From the NCBI GenBank assembly GCA_002328565.1, contig DCUU01000036.1:4899-12777 (forward strand): a DNA stretch of 7,879 nucleotides, written 5' to 3'. The first letter of the stretch is position 1, and each line of letters begins with the position of its first letter. The DNA comes from Candidatus Moranbacteria bacterium UBA2206. Its GTDB lineage: Bacteria; Patescibacteriota; Minisyncoccia; Moranbacterales; UBA2206. The notes under the pieces were generated by a model. It made no database searches. It was not told where the DNA came from and saw only the letters and a program-made list of their open reading frames with translations. The position numbers and the translations under genes were made by a program. Positions 1 to 5,960 of this stretch are shown here, piece after piece.

Positions 1-2376
1 AGAAAGAGGAATGCGGATTATTTGGCCTTTTTCAGAAGTGAGAATTAGGTCAGTATCAAGGGCATCCATATTGATGATAGTGGCACCAATAATTTTTCCG
101 GTTTTGGCTGTGACGGAGGCAGTTTTGATTCCTGAGCCACCACGTTTTTGCACTTTGTAGAATTTTAGATCTGATCGTTTGCCATAGCCATTTTCAGAAA
201 TCACCAAGAGCTGATTGCCTTTTTGATTTTTAAAAACTATATCCATTCCAACCACCGCGTCATCTTTTTTTAGTTTAATTCCACGCACTCCCGCTGCTGT
301 TCTACCCATACCGCGGACATCTGATTCCTTAAATCTAATCGCTTGACCATTTCTCGTGGTCACTACTACTTCATCCGAACCAGTTGTAGCATCCACCCAT
401 CGCAAAGCATCTTCTTTTTCCAGCTTGATGGCAATGAGCCCTGATCTTCTTACATTTTCAAATTCCGAAATAGCAGTTTTTTTGACTGTTCCCATCTGCG
501 TAGTCATAAGCAGATATTTGTAATTGTCATCCTTGTTAAATGGAATGAGCGCTGTGATAGATTCATCTTGAGAAAGAGAAAGGAAGTTCACGATTGATTG
601 ACCCTTGGCAATACGAGTTGATTCTGGAATTTCATAGGCCTTAGTTTGAAAAACTTTTCCGGTGTTAGTGAAAAACAAAAGATTGTCGTGCGCCATCACG
701 CCAAGCATTTTTTGAATTTCATCACCTTCTCGAGTTGTGGCCCCAATCACTCCTTTGCCTCCACGCTTTTGGACTTTGTACACTGTTGGATTCATTCTTT
801 TGATGTATCCATCTTTGGACAAAGTGATGATTGCTTCTTCATTTGGCACAAGATCTTCTTGTTTGAATTCGCCCACGCCAGATTTGATTACTTTCGTTCT
901 TCGCTCATCGCCATATTTTTCCTTTACCTTTTCTAATTCTTCTTGCACGATGCCAGCAATTTTCTTTTCACTTTTCAAAATCGCTTCAAGTTCAGCTATG
1001 AGTTTTATTTTCTCTGCCAATTCATCTTCAATTTTCTTTCGCTCAAGTCCAGCCAGAGTTTGCAGTCTCATTTCCAAAATAGCAGTGGCTTGACGCTCAG
1101 AAAGTTTGAATTTTTTCATCAAACTCTTATGTGCCTCCTCTTTGGTCGGAGATTTTCTAATCGTATCAATCACCGCATCAATGTTGTCCAAAGCAATTTT
1201 TAGTCCTTCCAAAATATGCGCGCGATCCTTAGCTTTGTCCAAATCAAATTTAGTCCTTCTGGTCACCACAATTTTTCGATGTTTGATATATTCTTCCAAA
1301 ATATCTTTCAGATTGAGCACTTGCGGTTCAATCCCGTTGACGAGTGCCAACATATTCACACCAAAATTCTTTTGCAAGTCAGTCAAAGAGAAAAGCTTAT
1401 TGAGCACTTTTTGTGGATAAGCATCTTTTTTAAGATCTACCACAATTCGTACACCATCCTTGTCAGATTCATCTCGCAAATCTTTTATCCCTAAAATTTT
1501 TCCCTCATGAACTAAATCAGCAATTTTTTCAATGAGTGTTGATTTGTTAGTCGCATAGGTAATTTCCGTAATCACAATTTGGAACATTCCCGTCTTAGTT
1601 TCAACAATATCAGCCTTAGAACGAGTCAAAATTTTTCCTCGTCCAGTTTTGTAGGCTTCGACAATATCTTTTTTGTTATAAATTATTCCACCGGTTGGAA
1701 AATCTGGCCCTTTCACAAATTCACATAAATCTTCAATTGATGCCTCCGGATTTTCAATCAGATGATTTATCCCATCAATTAGTTCAACTAGATTGTGTGG
1801 GGGGATGTTAGTCGCCATTCCCACTGCGATTCCCATTGAACCATTAAGGAGTAGTTGTGGCAAACCAGCCGGAAGCACTGTTGGTTCTTTGTGTTGTCCA
1901 TCAAAGTTTGGCACAAAATCTACCGTGTCTTTTTCAATATCAAACAACATTTCTTCCGCCATCTGAGAAAGCTTAGCTTCGGTATATCGATAGGCCGCCG
2001 CGCCGTCGCCGTCCATTGAACCAAAGTTTCCTTGTCCTTTGACCATCGGATAGCGCAAAGAAAAATCTTGCGCCATACGCACCATCGAATCATACACGGC
2101 TACATCGCCGTGTGGGTGATATTTTCCCAAAACTTCTCCAACTACTGTCGCTGATTTTCTAAATTTTGCACTGGCGCGAAGACCGGACTGCCACATCGAA
2201 TAGAGAATTCGACGATGCACCGGCTTCAAACCATCGCGAACATCAGGCAGAGCACGCGAAACAATCACGCTCATTGCATAATCCAAATAGGATTGTTGAA
2301 TTTCTTCAGTTATCTCACGACCGCGAACATTGGCGGAAAAATCCGGCTTTTCTTCTAGAATTTTTTCTTTTGGCAT
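1..2376 (-). CDS. gyrA: DNA gyrase subunit A, C-terminal end cut by the window
   Basis: GyrA is the DNA-cleaving and rejoining subunit of the cytoplasmic GyrA2GyrB2 gyrase, which adds negative supercoils using ATP. The frame is open for 792 codons from ATG at 2376; I checked every in-frame triplet and found no stop. Visible landmarks are the N-terminal DYAMSVIVSRALPDVRDGLK, the winged-helix segment HPHGDVAVYD, and the catalytic tyrosine Y131 in AYRYTEAKLS (E. coli Y122). PQLLLNGSMGIAVGMATNIP follows, then a charged coiled-coil region around residues 370-490. A GyrA box QKRGGKG at 536-542 identifies gyrase rather than ParC. The beta-pinwheel repeats include QKRGGSG at 743-749 and DVRGMGRTAAGVRGIKL. 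The family usually runs somewhat over 800 residues, so probably only the tail is missing. The residue equivalent to E. coli Ser83 is Val92. No Shine-Dalgarno precedes the start; a structured 64-bp element lies 13 bp upstream. Confidence 0.97.
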   Translation of the reverse strand, partial: MPKEKILEEKPDFSANVRGREITEEIQQSYLDYAMSVIVSRALPDVRDGLKPVHRRILYSMWQSGLRASAKFRKSATVVGEVLGKYHPHGDVAVYDSMVRMAQDFSLRYPMVKGQGNFGSMDGDGAAAYRYTEAKLSQMAEEMLFDIEKDTVDFVPNFDGQHKEPTVLPAGLPQLLLNGSMGIAVGMATNIPPHNLVELIDGINHLIENPEASIEDLCEFVKGPDFPTGGIIYNKKDIVEAYKTGRGKILTRSKADIVETKTGMFQIVITEITYATNKSTLIEKIADLVHEGKILGIKDLRDESDKDGVRIVVDLKKDAYPQKVLNKLFSLTDLQKNFGVNMLALVNGIEPQVLNLKDILEEYIKHRKIVVTRRTKFDLDKAKDRAHILEGLKIALDNIDAVIDTIRKSPTKEEAHKSLMKKFKLSERQATAILEMRLQTLAGLERKKIEDELAEKIKLIAELEAILKSEKKIAGIVQEELEKVKEKYGDERRTKVIKSGVGEFKQEDLVPNEEAIITLSKDGYIKRMNPTVYKVQKRGGKGVIGATTREGDEIQKMLGVMAHDNLLFFTNTGKVFQTKAYEIPESTRIAKGQSIVNFLSLSQDESITALIPFNKDDNYKYLLMTTQMGTVKKTAISEFENVRRSGLIAIKLEKEDALRWVDATTGSDEVVVTTRNGQAIRFKESDVRGMGRTAAGVRGIKLKKDDAVVGMDIVFKNQKGNQLLVISENGYGKRSDLKFYKVQKRGGSGIKTASVTAKTGKIIGATIINMDALDTDLILTSEKGQIIRIPLS

Positions 2377-2389
2377 ATTGTTAATTTTT

Positions 2390-2453
2390 ACCCTATGGAA
2401 TAAATTTTGTGAAACAAAATTATTTTCCCTCCGGAAAAATTATTCCATAGGGT
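2390..2453. repeat. 64-bp inverted repeat with two internal hairpins (three-way junction) ahead of gyrA
   Basis: The arms ACCCTATGGAATAA (2390-2403) and TTATTCCATAGGGT (2440-2453) are perfect 14-bp inverted repeats. The interior holds two more hairpins. One is ATTTTGT/ACAAAAT around a GAA loop (2404-2420). The other is TTTTCC/GGAAAA around CTCC (2423-2438). Almost every base is paired, giving a compact cloverleaf-like shape in RNA or a cruciform in DNA. On the minus strand it would sit in the gyrA 5' leader and end 13 nt before the ATG. No T-tract follows in either direction, so it is not a typical intrinsic terminator. It could be a leader structure controlling gyrA or a MITE-like repeat; I see no clear target-site duplication. 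The pairing is certain, the role is not. Confidence 0.8.
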
Positions 2454-2490
2454 GAGTTTATATTTTATTCGAAACTAAACTTCTAGAAAA

Positions 2491-2496
2491 ATTATA
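2491..2496 (-). promoter_or_regulatory. Possible -10 box of a gyrA promoter
   Basis: Read on the minus strand this is a perfect TATAAT, lying between the small membrane-protein gene and gyrA. Transcription would start near 2484, so the leader would contain the whole 64-nt inverted-repeat element. The -35 region is poor: TTGAAC lies upstream, but with only 13 bp of spacing. Such weak, closely spaced promoters are known for gyrase genes elsewhere, where relaxation of DNA stimulates them. That link is inference. Co-transcription from the upstream genes is also possible. Confidence 0.35.
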
Positions 2497-2527
2497 ATTT
2501 CTCGTCAAAGTTCAATATCGAAAATAT

Positions 2528-2821
2528 TTATTGATTGCTAATATCAGTTTGCGACTCCTTACCTAAAACATTTTTCAACTGACTTGTAGCATCCTCAATA
2601 GATTTTTTTTGCACACTTAGTTCTTGCATAGCACTCCCATTATTTATATTATTCATAGTTTTTTCTTCACTTTTCAAACTGCTAATTTGCGCAGAAAAAG
2701 AAATCATCCAGATAACTATAATAAAGAACATTCCCACAAATGTAAGTCCCCACGCCCAACGCAGACGGATATGATCCGGCTGACGCCTAATTTCGTCAAT
2801 TTTGTCGAAAATACTGTTCAT
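2528..2821 (-). CDS. Small single-pass membrane protein, unknown function
   Basis: I do not recognise a named family. The 97-residue product starts with a charged segment (DKIDEIRRQPDHIRLRW, about 6-22). One clear hydrophobic helix follows at about 23-43 (WGLTFVGMFFIIVIWMISF). The rest is a polar tail with alternating charged and hydrophobic residues (about 44-90) that may form a short coiled coil. The positive-inside rule suggests a cytoplasmic N-terminus and an external tail. There is no signal-peptidase site. The start lies 18 bp after the stop of the metallo-hydrolase gene, in the same direction, so the two are probably co-transcribed; gyrA follows about 150 bp later. No Shine-Dalgarno is visible. 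The size and layout recall bitopic proteins such as divisome linkers, but nothing in the sequence shows that role. Confidence 0.8.
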   Translation of the reverse strand: MNSIFDKIDEIRRQPDHIRLRWAWGLTFVGMFFIIVIWMISFSAQISSLKSEEKTMNNINNGSAMQELSVQKKSIEDATSQLKNVLGKESQTDISNQ

Positions 2822-2839
2822 TTACGAACTACAAAAAAT

Positions 2840-3502
2840 TTATTCTATATCCATTAACACAACTTCCATGTCTTTTTCTTCTAAATCTTTCTTTTTGATA
2901 TTAATCTTAGAAACTTTTTCTTTTGGACAATTCCCAATTTCATTGCAGAATTTTTTTTCATCATCAATGTCCACTGTTGAGCCTTTTATCTTATAGTGCA
3001 TTGGGATGATAATCTTCGGCTCGATTTTCTTTATTATATCCACAGCTTTTTTGCCGTCTATTGTATAATTTCCCCCACCAATCGGAATCATCAAAATATC
3101 AATGCCGTTTATTTTTTCTAATTGTTTTTCAGACAGATCAGATCCTAGATCACCTAAATGGCAAATGCGCAAATCTTCCGCCTCTAAAACATAGATCGTG
3201 TTCTCTCCGCGTTCTGCACCATTCTTATCATCATGATATGAGGCAATTCCAATGATATTAGCTCCCTTAGCGCTATATTCTCCTGGGATATCAATCACAT
3301 ACGGTTCGCCTTTCAATGCTTCGACATTATTATGATCGGCGTGATTGTGGCTCACCAACACCAAATCAGCTTGTCCTTGCGGTGGTCGAAGTCCTACCGA
3401 TTTGTCAAATGGATCAAAAAAAACCGCCACATCATCCTTGCCTCGCCCCGCCGGTTTGGTAGTTATTTTGAAACAGGAATGCCCATAATATTGAATAATC
3501 AT
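2840..3502 (-). CDS. MBL-fold metal-dependent hydrolase (UlaG/COG2220-like)
   Basis: This 220-residue soluble protein has the metallo-beta-lactamase fold signature. It opens with MIIQYYGHSCFKI, the strand plus GHS typical of the UlaG-like branch. The metal-binding motif H52-N-H54-A-D56-H57 (SHNHADH) follows. Further candidate ligands are H115/D118 in CHLGDLG and H169 in IPMHYK. The set is that of a dinuclear zinc or manganese hydrolase, and both sites look intact. The substrate cannot be read from sequence: relatives include ascorbate-6-phosphate lactonase and many uncharacterised phosphoesterase- or lactonase-like proteins. The last 40 residues are rich in Lys and Glu. The start at 3502 is supported because the N-terminal beta-strand begins immediately; no Shine-Dalgarno is seen. 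The gene leads a minus-strand group with the small membrane protein and gyrA. Confidence 0.9.
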   Translation of the reverse strand: MIIQYYGHSCFKITTKPAGRGKDDVAVFFDPFDKSVGLRPPQGQADLVLVSHNHADHNNVEALKGEPYVIDIPGEYSAKGANIIGIASYHDDKNGAERGENTIYVLEAEDLRICHLGDLGSDLSEKQLEKINGIDILMIPIGGGNYTIDGKKAVDIIKKIEPKIIIPMHYKIKGSTVDIDDEKKFCNEIGNCPKEKVSKINIKKKDLEEKDMEVVLMDIE

Positions 3503-3514
3503 AAATAAATTGAG

Positions 3515-3608
3515 AGTCCATAAAGTCTAAAGTCCGTAAAGTCATTTTTATGATCTTTCCAGATTTTATAGACTTGATAGACTTGATTAACTTTATAGAC
3601 TTGATAGA
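3515..3608. repeat. Short direct repeats of GTC-TATAAAG/TTTATAGAC type
   Basis: Two near-identical 13-mers, AGTCCATAAAGTC (3515-3527) and AGTCCGTAAAGTC (3531-3543), lie left of a short spacer. On the right, the 17-mer TTTATAGACTTGATAGA occurs twice (3565-3581 and 3592-3608), 27 bp apart. The right-hand units are approximately the reverse complement of the left-hand ones (AAAGTC versus GACTT), so the two blocks could pair. They fall between the metallo-hydrolase start and its candidate promoter, so they would be transcribed as its leader. No coding potential is seen. Confidence 0.7.
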
Positions 3609-3623
3609 TTTTTTAACTATTCT

Positions 3624-3652
3624 AGTTTATCACTAAAATAAGCAGTTGTCGA
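3624..3652 (-). promoter_or_regulatory. Candidate sigma-70 promoter for the metallo-hydrolase group
   Basis: On the minus strand TCGACA (3652-3647, one mismatch to TTGACA) is followed after exactly 17 bp by TAAACT (3629-3624, four of six matches to TATAAT). Initiation would fall near 3617, giving a leader of about 115 nt that includes the short repeats. It lies back to back with the stronger plus-strand promoter, their -35 boxes 15 bp apart. Confidence 0.4.
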
Positions 3653-3667
3653 GATTTGATTTTAAAT

Positions 3668-3696
3668 TTGACACAATCCCAATTTTAAACTACAAT
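3668..3696 (+). promoter_or_regulatory. Strong sigma-70 promoter driving the candidate small RNA
   Basis: TTGACA (3668-3673) is a perfect -35 box. TACAAT (3691-3696) matches five of six -10 positions, and the spacing is the ideal 17 bp. It is the best promoter in the window. Expected initiation is near 3703. It faces the structured region at 3709-3788 and, beyond the terminator-like hairpin, rpsA. Confidence 0.75.
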
Positions 3697-3702
3697 GATT
3701 TT

Positions 3703-3816
3703 ACGGTTAATTATTAAGAAAAGTGAATAGGGGATGGTTAAATCCCTGTTTGTACACAGCTTAGGCTGTGGATAAAGTCTTAATAATTTCCTTTAATTGA
3801 GGGAATTTTTGTTTTT
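3703..3816 (+). ncRNA. Candidate structured small RNA or rpsA leader, about 110 nt
   Basis: The segment runs from the predicted start of a near-consensus promoter to a T-rich tract, with no plausible reading frame. An 11-bp perfect closing stem, AATTATTAAGA (3709-3719) with TCTTAATAATT (3778-3788), encloses two hairpins. One is GGGAT/ATCCC around GGTTAA (3731-3746). The other is CACAGC/GCTGTG around TTAG (3755-3770). The terminator-like hairpin stacks directly onto the closing stem. I do not recognise it as tmRNA, 6S, SRP or RNase P RNA; it lacks the motifs I would look for. It may be an independent small RNA or an attenuating leader of rpsA, whose start lies about 150 bp downstream. The boundaries are predictions. 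Confidence 0.55.
3788..3816 (+). terminator. Intrinsic-terminator-like hairpin with T-tract
   Basis: TTCCTT (3788-3793) pairs with AGGGAA (3800-3805), with one G-T wobble and a six-base loop. It is followed at once by TTTTTGTTTTT (3806-3816). The stem is weak, with only two G-C pairs, but the T-tract is strong and correctly placed. It would end transcription from the promoter at 3668-3696 before rpsA, wholly or partly. Confidence 0.5.
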
Positions 3817-3902
3817 ACGAATAATTTACTAAAGTACGAATCTAGCTAAATTACGAATAAAGACAATAAGAATTAGTATTTTCGTTTAATTCGTATTTTC
3901 GT
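3816..3902. repeat. TACGAAT/ATTCGTA heptamer repeats upstream of rpsA
   Basis: TACGAAT occurs at 3816-3822, 3835-3841 and 3852-3858, spaced 17-19 bp. It is followed by the reverse-complement form ATTCGTA at 3889-3895 and the related TTTTCGTA ending at 3902. The arrangement is partly palindromic. The same heptamer appears in the spacer before ftsH, so it looks like a spacer repeat family. No gene is seen between the terminator-like hairpin and rpsA. Confidence 0.6.
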
Positions 3903-3909
3903 AAAGTTA

Positions 3910-3946
3910 AAGCATTTTAATAATAATTAACGCGATTTTAATGCTT
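3910..3946 (+). promoter_or_regulatory. Inverted repeat just upstream of the rpsA start
   Basis: AAGCATT (3910-3916) and AATGCTT (3940-3946) are perfect 7-bp arms. A small TTAAT/ATTAA hairpin lies inside the loop (3917-3930). The structure ends 22 bp before the rpsA ATG, which has no Shine-Dalgarno. Known rpsA genes are autoregulated through leader hairpins that S1 binds. This could be such a site, but its AT-rich content means chance pairing is possible. Confidence 0.3.
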
Positions 3947-3968
3947 ATTCGCAAAAATTTATAATAAT

Positions 3969-5387
3969 ATGTCAGACATCCTAGACAATTTAGCTAAAGA
4001 AGTAGATAAGATTTCAGAAGAAGTAAGCCCTAAAACACCAAAAAAGGAAAAAAAGGCAGAAACAGTAGGGATAGCTGAGGATAATTCACCAATGAATCTC
4101 TTGTTTTCCAAGGGAAATTTTCGTTTTCCTCAGGTTGGCGACACAATTGACGGAAAAGTGATTTATGTGTCTTCTAATGAAATTTACCTTGATTTGCCAC
4201 CTTTTGGAACAGGTATCGTTTTGGGAAAAGAAATCAAAGATGGCCTTGGAAGCGGAAAACTAAAAATAAATGACGTTGTCAATGCAACTATAATCGACAT
4301 GGAAAATGAAGATGGCTATATTGAGCTGTCCATTCGTGAAGCTTCTTGTGAAAAAGCTTGGGATGACCTCGAAAGCAAGAAGGACACTCAAGAAAAAGTG
4401 CATATCAAGGTTTTGAGCGCTAATAAGGGTGGACTTTTAATCGAAGTTAACAGTATTTCCGGATTTTTGCCTGTTTCTCAACTTTCCAGCAAAAATTATC
4501 CTCGAGTTGAAGATGGCGACAAGAACAAAATTTTGAATTTACTCAAAAAATTAGTGGGTCAAGAATTGGAAGTACGCATAATTGACGCTGATCGTGAAAC
4601 TCAAAAACTTATCGTCAGTGAAAAAGCCGCGCAAAGCGAGAAAGATATGGAGGTTATCTCCGCTTTGAATGTTGGCGACACAGTATCTGGAGAAATCAGT
4701 GGAGTGGTTAATTTCGGTGCTTTCGTGAAATTCTCAATAAAAGAAAATGACTCTGAGCGAAAACTCGAAGGCTTGGTACACATTTCTGAACTTGCTTGGC
4801 AACTAATCGAAGATCCACGCACAATCGTGAAAGTTGGCGACAAAGTGAGTGCCAAGATAATCGGAATTGATGGCGACAAGATTTCTCTTTCAATTCGTGC
4901 TCTACAAGAAGATCCTTGGTCTGAAATTGCCGCTAAATACAAAAAGGGCGACATCGTTTCTGGCACAGTCAATAAGATCAACCACTTTGGAGCTTTTGTA
5001 TATCTCGACAAAGATATTCATGGCTTGGCTCATATCAGTGAAATGTCCGAAGCCTACCCAGGAAAAACTTTGGGCGAACTTATCAAGGCTAATGAAAAAT
5101 ATAATTGGGAAATTCTTTCTATTGAACCGAAAGAGCATCGTATGGGACTGGTGCTAGCTAAAGACAAGAAAAAAATTAAAGCACAAAAAGATACAGAAGA
5201 AAAACAGAACGATACAGAAGCTAAGGAAGTGAAAAAAGAGAAGCCCGACTCCGCTAAAGCTTCGACGGGTAAAAAAGAAAAAGTAGTAAAGGAAAAGAAA
5301 GAAATTAAAGAGAAAAAAGAGGTTAAGAGTAAAACTAAGAAGAAACCAACCTCCGCTAAAGCTACGGCTGGCGAGAAAGAAAAATAA
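3969..5387 (+). CDS. rpsA: Ribosomal protein S1, four S1 domains
   Basis: S1 binds single-stranded mRNA on the 30S subunit and helps load messages, particularly those with weak or absent Shine-Dalgarno sites. The 472 residues begin with a 50-residue Lys/Glu-rich extension. Four OB-type S1 domains follow at about 53-123, 140-218, 233-311 and 325-398. Domain 3 (VSGEISGVVNFGAFVKF, then GLVHISELAW) and domain 4 (VSGTVNKINHFGAFVYL, then GLAHISEMSE) are the most canonical. Domains 1 and 2 are divergent, as in other S1 proteins where they contact the ribosome. E. coli S1 has six domains; four is usual in many other phyla. The last 70 residues are a low-complexity basic and acidic tail carrying the two inserts DSAKASTG (427-434) and TSAKATAG (461-468). 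No Shine-Dalgarno precedes the ATG. gmk begins 9 bp after the stop, suggesting an operon. Confidence 0.93.
   Translation: MSDILDNLAKEVDKISEEVSPKTPKKEKKAETVGIAEDNSPMNLLFSKGNFRFPQVGDTIDGKVIYVSSNEIYLDLPPFGTGIVLGKEIKDGLGSGKLKINDVVNATIIDMENEDGYIELSIREASCEKAWDDLESKKDTQEKVHIKVLSANKGGLLIEVNSISGFLPVSQLSSKNYPRVEDGDKNKILNLLKKLVGQELEVRIIDADRETQKLIVSEKAAQSEKDMEVISALNVGDTVSGEISGVVNFGAFVKFSIKENDSERKLEGLVHISELAWQLIEDPRTIVKVGDKVSAKIIGIDGDKISLSIRALQEDPWSEIAAKYKKGDIVSGTVNKINHFGAFVYLDKDIHGLAHISEMSEAYPGKTLGELIKANEKYNWEILSIEPKEHRMGLVLAKDKKKIKAQKDTEEKQNDTEAKEVKKEKPDSAKASTGKKEKVVKEKKEIKEKKEVKSKTKKKPTSAKATAGEKEK
5249..5270. repeat. GC-rich in-frame insert, copy 1 (encodes SAKASTG)
   Basis: The 13 bases CTCCGCTAAAGCT (5249-5261) are identical to the start of the copy at 5351, and the following bases are similar (TCGACGGGT). 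The unit is clearly more GC-rich than the lysine-coding DNA around it. With its flank it has a palindromic tendency (CCCG at 5244-5247, CGGG at 5266-5269). It keeps the reading frame of the S1 tail. Confidence 0.65.
5351..5372. repeat. GC-rich in-frame insert, copy 2 (encodes SAKATAG)
   Basis: This is the second copy of CTCCGCTAAAGCT (5351-5363), continuing ACGGCTGGC. It lies 102 bp (34 codons) after the first copy, in the same frame. The short arms CCG/CGG (5353-5355 and 5365-5367) can pair. It ends 13 bp before the rpsA stop codon. Confidence 0.65.
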
Positions 5388-5396
5388 AAAAACAAT

Positions 5397-5960
5397 ATGT
5401 CTAATATTTTTATTATCTCCGGCCCATCAGGTGCCGGAGAGGATAGTGTAATTGAAGGATTAAAAAAATATTTTAAGATCGAAAGAATTATAACGACAAC
5501 AACTCGTGCTATGCGCTCAGGAGAATCGGAAGGTAATCCGTATTATTTTATTAATCAGGAAGAATTTCAGAAAAAAATAGAAAACAATGAGATGGCAGAA
5601 TACGCACAAGAATACAATAATAATTTTTACGGCGTAAGTAAGATTGAACTTGAACGAGTGGCTAACTCTGGAAAAATAGGACTTTGGAAAATTGAATGGA
5701 AAGGAGTTATTACTGCTAAAAAATCTTACCCAGAAATAAAATCAATCTTCATTACTGTTTCGGATTTAAAAATTCTGGAAAATAGAATTCGTCGCAGGGA
5801 TGAAGTTTCTGATGAATATATAAAAGAACGAATGGAATATACCAAAGAATGGTTGAAGCATGAAGATATATACGATTTCAAGGTCATTAATGAAGAAGGT
5901 AAGCTTAAAGAAACAGTCCAAGAAGTGGCGGAAATTATAAAGAATAATTTAAATGCCTAA
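5397..5960 (+). CDS. gmk: Divergent guanylate kinase lacking the Walker A lysine
   Basis: Guanylate kinase phosphorylates GMP to GDP with ATP in the cytoplasm. The 187-residue length and overall order fit the family. The P-loop region is GPSGAGEDS (9-17), then TTTTRAMRSGE (33-43), GNPYYF (46-51), EMAEYAQ (65-71), NNFYGVS (75-81), KIEWKG (98-103) and the lid RRRDEVSDEYIKERM (132-146). GMP-contact residues equivalent to yeast R38, R41, Y50 and E69 appear kept as R37, R40, Y49 and E68. Several key positions differ. The invariant P-loop Lys is Glu15, the following Ser/Thr is Asp16, and the D-I-D motif reads K98-I-E100. The codon for position 15 is GAG. The rest of the frame is intact and well conserved, so this is not a decayed pseudogene. 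The start lies 9 bp after rpsA and the end overlaps tilS by 8 bp. Whether it retains kinase activity is open. Confidence 0.85.
   Translation: MSNIFIISGPSGAGEDSVIEGLKKYFKIERIITTTTRAMRSGESEGNPYYFINQEEFQKKIENNEMAEYAQEYNNNFYGVSKIELERVANSGKIGLWKIEWKGVITAKKSYPEIKSIFITVSDLKILENRIRRRDEVSDEYIKERMEYTKEWLKHEDIYDFKVINEEGKLKETVQEVAEIIKNNLNA

Noticed and set aside
646..1494. Several plus-strand open frames of 86-118 codons
   Set aside because: They are antisense to gyrA, whose frame is continuous and shows family motifs throughout; their translations are Phe/Ser-rich shadows with no recognisable domain.
2390..2453. The three-way-junction element as a tRNA gene or terminator
   Set aside because: It lacks tRNA consensus blocks and acceptor geometry, and no T-tract follows the closing stem on either strand.
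3960..3965. Perfect TATAAT just before the rpsA ATG
   Set aside because: It would place initiation inside the coding region (near 3972) and no -35 box stands 16-18 bp upstream; it is likely a chance AT word.
4601..5395. Minus-strand open frames opposite rpsA
   Set aside because: They are antisense to well-conserved S1 domains and the repetitive tail; the ALAE-type words are just the reverse reading of the SAKA units.
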